A stretch of 64,000 nucleotides of DNA from Acidimicrobiaceae bacterium. Lineage in GTDB: Bacteria; Actinomycetota; Acidimicrobiia; Acidimicrobiales; RAAP-2. Both the position numbers and the translations under genes were made by a program. The stretch is from positions 1 through 64,000 of the forward strand of contig PLZF01000040.1 of NCBI GenBank assembly GCA_003152015.1, given 5' to 3'. This document shows positions 53,326 through 62,208 of the stretch, in pieces. The number at the start of each line of letters is the position of its first letter. Position 1 is the first letter of the stretch. The notes beneath the pieces are model-generated. The model saw only the letters and a list, made by a program, of their open reading frames with translations. It was not told where the DNA came from and ran no database searches.

Positions 53326-54918
53326 ATGGGAATGAGCGGGGAACGGGCCACCGGCGACCAGCCTGGCCCGGACGGGCGGAGCCACCTCCGACTCGGGGCA
53401 ACGCTGATCGCGCTGGTTGTCCCCGCGTTGATGATGTGGGCCTCGACCTCCGCCGTGGGTGGGGAGACGGCCCTGTCGGCCACTTCGTCCGGAGATCCCT
53501 CGTGGCCCGTCTACCACCAGAACGCGGCCGGCACCGGGGTGGCGGCGTCGGTGGCTGCCGTCGATACCGCCAGCCCGGCCTGGACCTCGCCCAGGCTCGA
53601 TGGTGCCCTCTTCGGCGAACCACTTATTTCTTCAGGACAGGTCTTTGTGGCCACGGAGAACGACACCGTCTATGCACTTTCGTCCTCCACCGGGGCGGTG
53701 CTTTGGTCGACCCACCTCGGCACCCCCGTGCCTTTGAGGTCGCTCCCCTGCGGCAACATCACCCCGACCGTGGGTATCACCGGCACCCCGGTCATCGACC
53801 AGGCCCGATCCGAGATCTTCGTGGTGGCCGACGAGCTGAGGAACGGAAACCCGACCCACATGCTTGTCGGTCTCGACACCACCTCGGGCCGCACTGAGAC
53901 GACCCAGGACGTGGACCCGGCCGGCTCCAAGCCGGCGGCGCTGTTGCAACGCACCGGACTGACGCTCGACGCCAACCGGGTGGTGTTCGGCTTTGGTGGC
54001 AACTACGGGGATTGCTCGATCTACCGAGGGTGGCTGGTGGGGGTAGATGAGGCCGGCGGTGCGCCGGTGGACTTCGCAGTTGATTCCGCCGCCGATGAGA
54101 GCCAGGGGGCGATCTGGATGGGTGGCGGAGCACCGGCGGTCGACAGCCGGGGCGATCTCTGGGTCGGTGTGGGCAACGGCTCGGTCACGTCGTCCGGGCA
54201 CCCGTACGACCACAGCGACTCCGTGCTCGAGTTGTCCTCCAGTCTTCAACTCCTCCAGTACTTCGCCCCCAGCACCTGGGCCTCGGACAATGCCAATGAC
54301 CTCGACCTCTCAATGGAGCCCGCCCTGTTGGCCAACGGTCAGGTGGTGGCGGCGGGCAAGTCGCGTGTCGCGTACCTCCTCAATGGCAACCGCCTCGGGG
54401 GTATCGGTGGGCAGGAGGCGACCGTGGGGTCGGTCTGCGGCGACGATGTGGACGGAGGAACCGCGGTAGTGGGGACGACTGTATTTTTGCCCTGCCTGGG
54501 CGGCATCGTGGCTGTGCAGGTGAGCGCTTCCCCCTGGTCGCTCCATGATCTTTGGCGATCCCGAACCGGTGGCGGCCCACCCATCGTGGCCGCGGGTTTG
54601 GTATGGACCATCGGACAGAACGGCGTGCTCTACGGGCTCGACCCGAGCACCGGCGCGGTGAAACAACAGGCATCAATCGGCGTGCCCACCAACCACTTTC
54701 CCACCCCAAGCACAGGGAATGGGGTCCTCGTCGCTACCTCTGCCAACCACGTCGTGGCCTTCGCCACTTCACCCACCAGCTCACCGACAACCGTGCATCG
54801 GCCGAACGGAGGCGAAATTCCAGCCGGTGCCATCGCTGGCATCGCGGTAGGTATGGGGATAGTCAGCGGGGCGACCGTTTGGCTTCTCCACAGGCGTCGA
54901 CGCAGCGGTCCAACCTGA
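53326..54918 (+). CDS. Membrane-anchored PQQ-like beta-propeller protein
   Basis: A 530-residue exported protein. An N-terminal hydrophobic segment (about 21-42) is followed by repeated PQQ-type blades (VYALSSSTGAVLWSTHLG, GVLYGLDPSTGAVKQQ, PALLANGQVVAAGKSRVAYL). Near the end are a Ser/Thr/Pro linker, one membrane helix (about 502-522) and a basic RRRR stop-transfer. The predicted form is an external propeller tethered to the membrane. No catalytic residues for quinoprotein dehydrogenases were identified, so a binding or assembly role is equally possible. Confidence 0.85.
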   Translation: MGMSGERATGDQPGPDGRSHLRLGATLIALVVPALMMWASTSAVGGETALSATSSGDPSWPVYHQNAAGTGVAASVAAVDTASPAWTSPRLDGALFGEPLISSGQVFVATENDTVYALSSSTGAVLWSTHLGTPVPLRSLPCGNITPTVGITGTPVIDQARSEIFVVADELRNGNPTHMLVGLDTTSGRTETTQDVDPAGSKPAALLQRTGLTLDANRVVFGFGGNYGDCSIYRGWLVGVDEAGGAPVDFAVDSAADESQGAIWMGGGAPAVDSRGDLWVGVGNGSVTSSGHPYDHSDSVLELSSSLQLLQYFAPSTWASDNANDLDLSMEPALLANGQVVAAGKSRVAYLLNGNRLGGIGGQEATVGSVCGDDVDGGTAVVGTTVFLPCLGGIVAVQVSASPWSLHDLWRSRTGGGPPIVAAGLVWTIGQNGVLYGLDPSTGAVKQQASIGVPTNHFPTPSTGNGVLVATSANHVVAFATSPTSSPTTVHRPNGGEIPAGAIAGIAVGMGIVSGATVWLLHRRRRSGPT

Positions 54919-55407
54919 ACCATCCACCGGGTCGGGTCGAACGAGGTTCTGTCTGACGAGCCAGGCCGAACCCACATTCGGTCGCTCTTAGCAAAACCTT
55001 AGTCGTCTCTCAGCTAAAGCCCTGCCTGGGGGCATAAAGAGTGGTCATGATCCATGGCCCTGACGCTGACAGTGCCGCTGGATTGAACTCGAACCGGTCG
55101 CTAGTGGGCACGGGATCTGAGCGTGCCTGACAGCCGGGTTGGCAAGAACCCGTATGACCTCCGCTCCGGAGATCACCGGAAGCACTGGGCTCACGCGGAA
55201 AGGCGCACGGTCGCGATGATCGGTGGTTCCACCTCTTCGGGGAGAACCTTGGGTTACACAAGACGAACCACTGCCGCATATTTCATCTGATGCATATGGT
55301 AGCGATCTGCAGATAGCGCCTGCGGGCAGGGATCCTCGTCTGCTCGTTGCTTCGTCGCAGGTGACGGGAAAGCTGCCACGTAGCACCATTCACATGCGGT
55401 CGATAGC
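54919..55407. other. 489-bp non-coding stretch at the start of the accessory zone
   Basis: No intact gene. It contains a 6-bp hairpin CGGGTT-ggcaag-AACCCG at 55135-55152 and the putative HicBA remnant on the minus strand. The left part (to about 55020) is AT-richer (TTAGCAAAACCTTAG). No repeat or RNA gene was recognised. Confidence 0.6.
55130..55256 (-). pseudogene. Possible HicB-HicA toxin-antitoxin remnant
   Basis: The minus strand reads EEVEPPIIATVRLSA and then stops with TGA, resembling a HicB C-terminus. Overlapping that stop as GTGA begins SPVLPVISGAEVIRVL, which matches the N-terminus of HicA toxins. Both lose similarity within about 20 codons. The order antitoxin then toxin with overlap fits some hicBA operons. 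Short matches, so low confidence. Confidence 0.3.
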
Positions 55408-55938
55408 TCAGGCGCTCAGCCGGGCGGCGTGAGCCGCCGCCAGAGCGAGGGCCAAGATGATGAGGGCGACGTACCAGCGCCCGGTCAACTTCGGGATACG
55501 CAACGGGCTGACCATGAGCACGGCCAGCACCACGCCGGCGGCGCTGAGGGCGACCCGGAAGGCGGCGGGACCGAGCGGCCCATCGAGGAGCATTACAGCC
55601 ACGAAGCTGATGATGGCCAGGTCGGTTGGCAAGCCGGTGTATGTACCCGAGGCTGCATCGAGGCCGTGGACGTTGAAGTAACCGAGTCGCATAGCCGTGG
55701 CCACCGCGAGCAGCATGGCCACGGGCACGTACGCAACCCGGAAGTGGCCATACGACAAGATCACAATGCCGAGGGCAGCCCCGGCCGACACCATGTCGGC
55801 CAGCGAGTCGAGGCTGGCCCCGAATGCACCCTGCTCACCGGTGCGCCCCGACGTACGCTTGGCCACCGGGCCGTCGACCACGTCGAAGACAAAGGCGCCC
55901 ACCAGGCTGATGGCGGCCCCCGCGTGCGCCCCCCGCAC
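55408..55938 (-). CDS. CDP-alcohol phosphatidyltransferase (PssA-like), 5' end unresolved
   Basis: Integral membrane enzyme that swaps CMP for an alcohol. The family signature is FDVVDGPVAKRTSG followed by FGASLDSLADMVSAG, close to bacterial phosphatidylserine synthase. Read from GTG 55938 it has 176 residues and lacks the first helix. The same frame stays open upstream and encodes LADVANLLTLAGLAASILA, a typical first helix, but without any ATG, GTG or TTG before it overlaps the upstream gene. A one-base deletion after ATG 56054 would restore a normal start. The substrate may be the CDP-alcohol made by the neighbour (inference). Confidence 0.75.
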   Translation of the reverse strand: MRGAHAGAAISLVGAFVFDVVDGPVAKRTSGRTGEQGAFGASLDSLADMVSAGAALGIVILSYGHFRVAYVPVAMLLAVATAMRLGYFNVHGLDAASGTYTGLPTDLAIISFVAVMLLDGPLGPAAFRVALSAAGVVLAVLMVSPLRIPKLTGRWYVALIILALALAAAHAARLSA

Positions 55939-56072
55939 GGCCAGCGTGATCGCCAGGATGCTGGCTGCAAGCCCGGCGAGGGTGAGCAGATTAGCGACGT
56001 CGGCGAGATGAGACAGGATGGTGGGAGGCGGCGAAGCGGTGTCTCCCCGCCCATCGGCGGCCGGTGATCGGC

Positions 56073-57962
56073 TCAGGGCCGGTCCAGCCCGAGCTGGGAC
56101 AGGGCGTCGACGAGCCGCCGGTTGTCGGCCGCCGTGCGCGACGCGATGCGCAGGTAGCGATCAGCCTCGGGCATTGTCTTCGACGCGCAGTCCTTGATCA
56201 GGATGCCGTGTTCGACGTACAGCCTTCGAGCCAGCGCCGGTCCCGTTAGACCAGGTGTGGTGATCTTACAGAATACGAAGTTGGCGTCGGGCCGGAAGGG
56301 AGCCAAGCCCGGCAACTCGCACAGCGCGTGGTAGAGCTCCTGGCAGGTGTCGCGCACCACCTCACAACTGGCTGCGAACTCGCTCCGATAGCGGCCCACA
56401 TGGCGCAGGAAGGACTCCGCCATGCCGTTCAGGTTCCAGATGGGCAGATGGGAACGAACGGCAGCCGCGAAGCGCTGGTCGGCAGTGAGGAGGTAGCCGA
56501 TGCGCAGGCCGGCGATGCCGAACACCTTGCTCATGCTCTTGATGATGACCAGGTTGGGGTGGCTGTCAACGTCGCCCTCGACGCTGGCCGTCCGCCCGGC
56601 ACGGGAGAACTCTATGAATGACTCGTCCACGATCAGCCGGCACCCGTGCTCCGCTAGGCGGCGGGCCAGTTCCAGGACTGCCTGACGGTCGACGGAGAGG
56701 GCCGTCGGGTTGTTGGGGGTGACGAGGACGGCGACATTGGAGCCCGCCCGCCTAGCCGATTCGGCAAAGACGTCGAGGTCGAGGTCGAAGGTCACCGGAT
56801 CGAGCGCCACCCGGTCGAGCTGCTCGGGCCGCAAGACGTTCTCGTACTCGTTGAAGGAGGGGACGGGGATCGTCATCTTCTCGATGAAGTGCTGGCCCAG
56901 CACTTTGATCAGCTCAGCGGCCCCGTTGCCGACGACGATGTTCGCCGGGTGGGTTGCCGTCCATTGGGCGACGAGGCGGTCGATCTCTATCTGACCAACC
57001 GGGTAATTGGTGACGATGTCGGGTAGCTCATCGCGGAGGACGTTGAGCATGGAGGGCGGAGGGAAGTACAGGTTGTACAAGTAGGAATGGTCAACGACGC
57101 CATAACGCCAGTGCGACCCATGCAGCGACTGGATGCGGTCGAACTGGTGTTCACGGCTCAGGAATATGAACTCGGCCATCTCGAGGTCGCGGTAATCGTC
57201 GAGCTCGTACCACCGGCTGGTCGACACGTCGACCGCGACGAGATCCGCTAACGAGCCGTCGGCCACGAGGTCGCGGAACACCGTCTCGTAGTAGGCCTGC
57301 ACGTTGCCGCTATCCACTTGGCGGCACAGTTCGGGCAAGATCTTGGTGCGCAGCGCCTCGGCCCGCAGCAGATAGATGTTGACCGTCTTCTGAGCATCAT
57401 TGCCGTTGAGGTGCCCGTCTAGCTCGGCGCCCAGGATGAAGGCAGTCACGAAGCCGCTGTCGTCGCGACACACGACGGTTCCCGAGAAGTTGGCGTTGTT
57501 AGGGGCCACGGCCATACTGCTGCCGATCTGCTCGCGCAGGCGCATCACAACGTCGCGGTCGAAGAGGACGTCGCCCTCGAGCAAGAGGATGTCCTCGTCG
57601 CAGTATTGGCGGGCGTCCCACAGCGAGCGAATGTTGTTGGTGGTGTCGAACAATGGGGCATCGACGTACTCGATATCGATCCCGGCGAAATTGTGTCCTA
57701 CCCTCCTGCGGACCTGGGCCGCTTCGTGGCCGACCACGATGATGGCTTCGGTCACCCCCGCGGAGGCCAGTACCCGCAGCGAGGAGAACAAGATCGGGAC
57801 CCCGTTCACCTCGACGAGGCACTTGGGTACGTCGGTAGTGAGGGGCCGCATGCGCTGGCCAAGGCCGGCGGCGAGGATGAGCGCTCGGCGTACGGGCAGC
57901 GACCCCGGGGAAACGTTCCCCGGGACGGGCTCCATCGCTCCAACCCCCACCGTCTGCGTCAC
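56073..57962 (-). CDS. LicC-like cytidylyltransferase fused to a PLP aminotransferase/decarboxylase
   Basis: A 629-residue fusion. The N-terminal nucleotidyltransferase (about 25-250) has LILAAGLGQRMRPLT, DVPKCLVEVNG, TTNNIRSLWDAR and DILLLEGDVLFD, a pattern of phosphocholine/phosphonate cytidylyltransferases (LicC, PntC). The C-terminal domain (about 280-629) is a fold-type I enzyme near HisC/CobD: VGNGAAELIKVLG, VTPNNPTALS, VDESFIEFS, and the PLP Lys in IKSMSKVFGIAGLRIGY. Inferred activity: make an amino-alcohol (or aminophosphonate) phosphate and activate it with CTP. GTG at 57962 has GGAGG six bases upstream. Adjacent CDP-alcohol transferase and methyltransferase fit a lipid head-group pathway. 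Confidence 0.82.
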   Translation of the reverse strand: MTQTVGVGAMEPVPGNVSPGSLPVRRALILAAGLGQRMRPLTTDVPKCLVEVNGVPILFSSLRVLASAGVTEAIIVVGHEAAQVRRRVGHNFAGIDIEYVDAPLFDTTNNIRSLWDARQYCDEDILLLEGDVLFDRDVVMRLREQIGSSMAVAPNNANFSGTVVCRDDSGFVTAFILGAELDGHLNGNDAQKTVNIYLLRAEALRTKILPELCRQVDSGNVQAYYETVFRDLVADGSLADLVAVDVSTSRWYELDDYRDLEMAEFIFLSREHQFDRIQSLHGSHWRYGVVDHSYLYNLYFPPPSMLNVLRDELPDIVTNYPVGQIEIDRLVAQWTATHPANIVVGNGAAELIKVLGQHFIEKMTIPVPSFNEYENVLRPEQLDRVALDPVTFDLDLDVFAESARRAGSNVAVLVTPNNPTALSVDRQAVLELARRLAEHGCRLIVDESFIEFSRAGRTASVEGDVDSHPNLVIIKSMSKVFGIAGLRIGYLLTADQRFAAAVRSHLPIWNLNGMAESFLRHVGRYRSEFAASCEVVRDTCQELYHALCELPGLAPFRPDANFVFCKITTPGLTGPALARRLYVEHGILIKDCASKTMPEADRYLRIASRTAADNRRLVDALSQLGLDRP

Positions 57963-58175
57963 TGCAAGCCTCCAGGCCTTTCGATGGCTGCGTTGTAGTC
58001 CGATGCGCAGCCAGGTGAATGACTCTCGAGGTACGGCCTAGAACCGTCAGCGTCGAAAGACGAGAGAACCTCTGTTGATGGCTCAGATCAAATGTAGCAT
58101 TTCTTGTGGACTTCACCCTGCGTTCGCAGACCGAGGGGCTGTGAGACCAGGTCATCAACGCTAGGATTGGCCCAG

Positions 58176-59018
58176 ATGTCGATTTGTCGAAGTGAGGGGC
58201 ACCGCCTCGACTACGAGCTGGTGCGTTCCTTCTGGGAGGAAGCTGCCCACGAGGCCGAATCGGCTTCGTACATGGCCCATGAGCAGGGCTTGCCCCGCGG
58301 CTGCGTCGAGCATCGCTTCGCGCTCGAGCGGGCGGTGGTCGACCGGTGGTTCGCCGGGCTGGGCCCCACCGCCTCGGTACTCGACGTCGGGTGCGGTGCC
58401 GGGGCGTGGACGGAGTTGTTCGCCCAGCGCTACGGGCGAGTCGTCGGGGTGGACGCAAGCGCCGGCATGCTGGCCGCAGCCCGGCGGCGCCTGGCCGGGC
58501 AGGGCAACGTCGAACTGGTGCGAGGGGATGCCCTAACTGTGGTCCTCAACGGCGAGTTCCAGGGCGTCCTGCTCGGGGGGCTGCTGATGTACCTCGATCG
58601 AGCCGACGCTGTGGCACTGCTCGTCCGCCTCGGCCAGCTGGCACCGAGGGGCCGAATCATCCTGCGCGAATCGGGGATTCGCTCCGGGGTAGAGGTGCAG
58701 ACAGGCACGTACCAGGTGGTGTACCGGTCACTGCAGGAGTACGAAGCCATGGCTGCCGAGGCCGCCCTGCGCGTCGTTGCTGTCGAGCGCAACCGGGGAT
58801 ACGCCCACATGGAGGTCACCGTTGCGCTGGTCAACTTGGCTCGGCGCTTGCCGCCATTCGCCCGGAGTGATGCGGCCGCAGTTGGTGGCCCGCTGTGGCG
58901 TTTCCTGCGGGCCACGGCGCCCGTCTCCCTCGAGCTGGTCCCCCGAGCCATCGAGGCCGTCGGCCTCGACTGGCCTCATCTGACCAACCACTTCCTTCTC
59001 CTCGAGGCGGGCCCGTGA
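58176..59018 (+). CDS. Class I SAM-dependent methyltransferase
   Basis: A 280-residue methyltransferase. SAM motif I is VLDVGCGAGAWTELFAQR, with VVGVDASAGML and VLLGGLLMYLDRADAV. The acceptor is unknown. It is divergent from the cytidylyltransferase fusion across 213 bp, so it may N-methylate an amino head group or its lipid (inference). ATG at 58176 lies eight bases after TAGGAT. The C-terminal third (LPPFARSDAAAVGGPLWRFL onward) is family-specific. Confidence 0.82.
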   Translation: MSICRSEGHRLDYELVRSFWEEAAHEAESASYMAHEQGLPRGCVEHRFALERAVVDRWFAGLGPTASVLDVGCGAGAWTELFAQRYGRVVGVDASAGMLAAARRRLAGQGNVELVRGDALTVVLNGEFQGVLLGGLLMYLDRADAVALLVRLGQLAPRGRIILRESGIRSGVEVQTGTYQVVYRSLQEYEAMAAEAALRVVAVERNRGYAHMEVTVALVNLARRLPPFARSDAAAVGGPLWRFLRATAPVSLELVPRAIEAVGLDWPHLTNHFLLLEAGP

Positions 59019-59340
59019 CTGACGGCCAGCGGCACCGTCCTCCAGGTGCGGCCGTAGCACCTCCTACCTGCGTCGGGCGAGGTCGCGCTGGTGCGGCGCT
59101 CAAGTTCGGCCCGCTTCGCCATAATTGCCTGGGCGGGTGGTCACGAAGCCGCTCGTTCCGCCGGCCCGTTCGGTCGCCCGGTAGGCCGTAGGCGGCAGCG
59201 CCGCTGTGCGCCGCTGTGCGCCGGCAAAAGCTCGGCGGTGACCGGATCTTCCGCGAGCCCTGATCGGTCGAGCGCGAAAGGTATCAGGGCACGGCCACTG
59301 ATGAGCAAGGTGGCGCCACCCTCTCTGTACGATGCCAGCC
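59019..59340 (+). other. 322-bp intergenic stretch
   Basis: No gene seen. It contains a 10-bp tandem cgccgctgtg at about 59207-59226. At the right end TACGAT (59328-59333) is followed by seven bases and the ATG at 59341, another leaderless-type promoter for the truncated gene that follows. Confidence 0.5.
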
Positions 59341-59484
59341 ATGCCGCAGGACCTGGGACAGCTCATCGACGAGATCACCGTCGATGCCTACAACGTCGAC
59401 GAGCAGCTGTCAGGATTCCGCCAGAGTCTGCCCGTTGTCGAACTACTCATGAGCTGTCGATGTTGGCGCGCTGTCCGCCAGTAG
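59341..59484 (+). pseudogene. Truncated small gene
   Basis: MPQDLGQLIDEITVDAYNVD and EQLSGFRQSLP look like the conserved start of an actinobacterial protein family seen in many genomes, but similarity ends after about 30 codons and TAG follows at 59482. The break coincides with a 12-bp inverted repeat. The family name is not recalled with confidence. Confidence 0.45.
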
Positions 59485-59491
59485 TTCGACA
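59436..59491. repeat. 12-bp perfect inverted repeat with 32-bp spacer
   Basis: TGTCGAACTACT (59436-59447) and AGTAGTTCGACA (59480-59491) are exact reverse complements. They lie at the point where the preceding small gene loses its reading sense. This may be an inversion or recombination scar, or a strong hairpin. Confidence 0.65.
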
Positions 59492-59615
59492 CCATCGATG
59501 TTCTTGGTGATCTGGCAGATGACTCAGTTGGAGTCCACCCCGGACATGGCTACATCGTCTGATAACTCGGGCTGTCGGCCTGTGAATGAAGCCCACCGCA
59601 TAGTAGGAAGTGAAC

Positions 59616-61028
59616 GTGAGGCAAAGGAGCTTGAAGAGAGCGCTACTCATTCCGATGGCGGTTGGGTGCATGGCGGTGCTGGTCTCGAGTTGCGGGTCCA
59701 GTTCGCCTACCAGGCCGCTGGGCGTCACGTGGATGCAGGGCTTCGCCGCTCCCGGGACCCCGGCCAAGTACGACAAGGTCGGCATCATCAAGGTTGGGCC
59801 GAGCAGCGCGAAGAACGTCTTGGTGCTGGAGCCGGGAACCTCCGCCGGCAGCGCCTACTTCGTGCCGCTCGCCAAGTGGATCGTCTCGAAATCCAGCGGC
59901 TGGCAGGTCTGGTCGGTCGAACGCCGGGAGAACCTGGTCGAGGACCAGTCGGAACTGAACCTCTTCAAAGAGCACAAGGCCACAGCGACGGAGTTGTACG
60001 ACTACTACCTCGGCTACCTGAAGGACCCGAGCATCAAGCACCACTCCCAGCTTGTCGCGAACTCGACGGTCGAGTTCGCGAAGCAATGGGGAATGAACGT
60101 CGCAGTCGAGGACCTGCATGGGGTGATCGAGGCCGCAAAGAAGCTCGGAGGCAAGGTCGTGCTAGGCGGCCACTCGCTCGGCGGATCGGTGGTCACGGCG
60201 TATGCCACTTGGGACTTCAATGGCCGCGCCGGAGCCAATGACCTGGCGGGCTTGGTCTACATCGACGGCGGCAGCAGCCCGAGCCCGGTGAGCACCCAGA
60301 CGGCGACCCAGGAATTGCAGTCGCTCGAAGCCCCGGGTGCCTCCCCCTGGCTGGCATTCGGCGGGATTTCCGCACCCTTCGCCGGATTGTTCAACGCCAC
60401 AGGATCGGCGTCTGCGCTCATAGACCCGAACGGGCCTTCACTGGGTCAGGTTTCGGGGCTTTTGCCAGCTGATCTGGTCCCCCCGGTTCGGGTCACCAAT
60501 GTCGGCCAGTATGGCTACTCGCTCAACGTGGGGACCTCGCCGTCGAGCTTGCTCGCGGCCCAGGCGCACGTCGGCCAAGGAATCGCGGCGTCCGGTCCGG
60601 TCCATGGCTGGAACGGCGCTGGAGCCCTCACGCCGATCAACCGCTTTGCGACGATGTTCTCGGGGGCAGGGATCGAGAACGTCGATGGCACCGAGTGGTA
60701 CTTCCCGCAGCGCTTGACTGACGACACAGGAGCGGTGGACAACGGAAATGCAAATCCGGCGCAAAGCGTGCTCAATGTCCACGCCACCATGGGTCACGAC
60801 CTCCCGAGGGGCCTGCTGATCTACGCCTTCGGGGCACGCCTGGGTGGGGCGGGGGTGCTCGAGGACGCAGGCATCCTGGCCGAGCAGTCGCACATTCCTA
60901 TGAGCAACCTGACGCTGGTCAACCGCCAGAGCACCTACGCTCACAACGACCCGGCCGGTGCCTACCCCAAAAACGTCTTCTTCGATCACCTCGTGCCGTT
61001 CCTGGAGAAGATCAACTCTCACGGTTAG
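59616..61028 (+). CDS. Lipoprotein alpha/beta-hydrolase
   Basis: A 470-residue exported protein with a lipobox (AVLVSSCGSS; Cys near residue 26). The nucleophile elbow is VLGGHSLGGSVVTAY (Ser), then VYIDGGSS. A long C-terminal part includes VNRQSTYAHNDPAGAYPKNV, where the His may complete the triad. Esterase or lipase activity is likely; the substrate is unknown. GTG at 59616 is preferred (AGGA seven bases upstream) over GTG at 59610. It appears intact in an otherwise decayed region. Confidence 0.82.
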   Translation: MRQRSLKRALLIPMAVGCMAVLVSSCGSSSPTRPLGVTWMQGFAAPGTPAKYDKVGIIKVGPSSAKNVLVLEPGTSAGSAYFVPLAKWIVSKSSGWQVWSVERRENLVEDQSELNLFKEHKATATELYDYYLGYLKDPSIKHHSQLVANSTVEFAKQWGMNVAVEDLHGVIEAAKKLGGKVVLGGHSLGGSVVTAYATWDFNGRAGANDLAGLVYIDGGSSPSPVSTQTATQELQSLEAPGASPWLAFGGISAPFAGLFNATGSASALIDPNGPSLGQVSGLLPADLVPPVRVTNVGQYGYSLNVGTSPSSLLAAQAHVGQGIAASGPVHGWNGAGALTPINRFATMFSGAGIENVDGTEWYFPQRLTDDTGAVDNGNANPAQSVLNVHATMGHDLPRGLLIYAFGARLGGAGVLEDAGILAEQSHIPMSNLTLVNRQSTYAHNDPAGAYPKNVFFDHLVPFLEKINSHG

Positions 61029-61061
61029 ATTTCGGTTCGGCTGGCCACATACGGCCAGGCA

Positions 61062-61845
61062 TCACCGCCGGTTGTTCAATTTGGGCTCACCGAGAGTCTG
61101 ATTGGGCAATTGTGTAGTTCCAGTCGCCGGGGAACTTGTGACGCCCGAACGGTGGTCGGCGGCACGCGCTGCGAAGGCCTCGTATGCATCCGCAAGCACG
61201 TCGACGAGGAACCCGAGCCACGGCCAGGGATCGTGGGCCCCGTCCTGCCATCCAGCGGTCGACGCGGCGAGTGCGTCGTCGTAGTCGTCGCGCCGTTCGT
61301 AGACGAGCCCTTCGAGCGAAACGTACCGACCGACGCCGTAGCCAGCCTCAGAGAGCAGCCGGGTGCCGAGGAGGCGGGAAAGCCGTCCGTTACCATCGAC
61401 GAAGGGGTGGATCGTGAGGAAGTCGAGCACGAACAGTCCGACGAGGAGCGCACGGTGGTGATGGTCAGCTCCCTGCTCGGTGCTATACCGATCGACGAGC
61501 TCGGACATGTAGAAGGGGTGTCCTGGTGCGAGACTGGAGTGAACCGGACACTCGACGTCCCATCCGCGTGTCGGTCCACGACGAGGTTGTCGACGGTCTT
61601 GGACTGTCCCCCGCCACCACCCGCGCGGCCGAAGAGGAGACGGTGGAGATGGAGGACGAGGCCCACGGAGAGATCGCCAGGATCATCCTGGAACAGGTAG
61701 TCGAGGGCGTCTCGATACCCCGCCAGCTCCTTCTCGCTGCGCACGCGGAGCCGCTGGTCGGCACCGCGGACGATTCGCTCGGCTCGTGCCTGCTCGACCA
61801 CGATCCCCTCGATGGCCGACGAGGCGATGACTGACCCCTTCTATG
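61062..61845 (-). pseudogene. Fic/DOC-family protein, frameshifted
   Basis: The minus strand gives a Fic protein in two frames. The upstream frame has VIASSAIEGIVVEQARAER-like inhibitory-helix/N-terminal sequence and LVLHLHRLLFGRAG, then VRFTPVSHQDTP. The downstream frame (from about 61508) has the active site HPFVDGNGRLSRLLG. A base is missing near 61515, in the CCCC run. A TAG precedes the N-terminal part in frame and no start is seen. An active copy would AMPylate target proteins. Confidence 0.8.
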
Positions 61846-61964
61846 CGAGTGCCCCGGTGGTCGACGACGACAACTTGGCAATTGGCGTCCGTCACTTCGT
61901 CCTCCGGTACCGAGTGGGCGTGGTTCTGGTGGATAGGGCAACCCGACACTCCGCACAGGTGCAC

Positions 61965-62208
61965 AGGTGGACTGGTTGCTTACCCAGGCCCTTGGTATGG
62001 CACCGGTGGTGAGTGGCGGCGTGGATGCCTGGTACGACGTGCAGAGTTCACCGACACTGAGGGAGCCGGATTCTTGACAGCAAAGCTCCGGGCCCGGTCA
62101 GACCACACGTGAACAGGGCCTTCAACGCATAGTCCTACGCGAAGGTTTTCGATGAGGCAACGATCGGTCCTCGCCGGAGGTATTGACTGAGGCAACGGGA
62201 TCGCTTCG
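61965..62208. other. Short intergenic stretch, no gene recognised
   Basis: About 240 bp between the Fic relic and the next pseudogene. It shows no recognisable domain on either strand. Repeated ATTGACTGAGGCAACG/GATGAGGCAACG words near 62155-62200 are the only structure seen. Confidence 0.4.
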
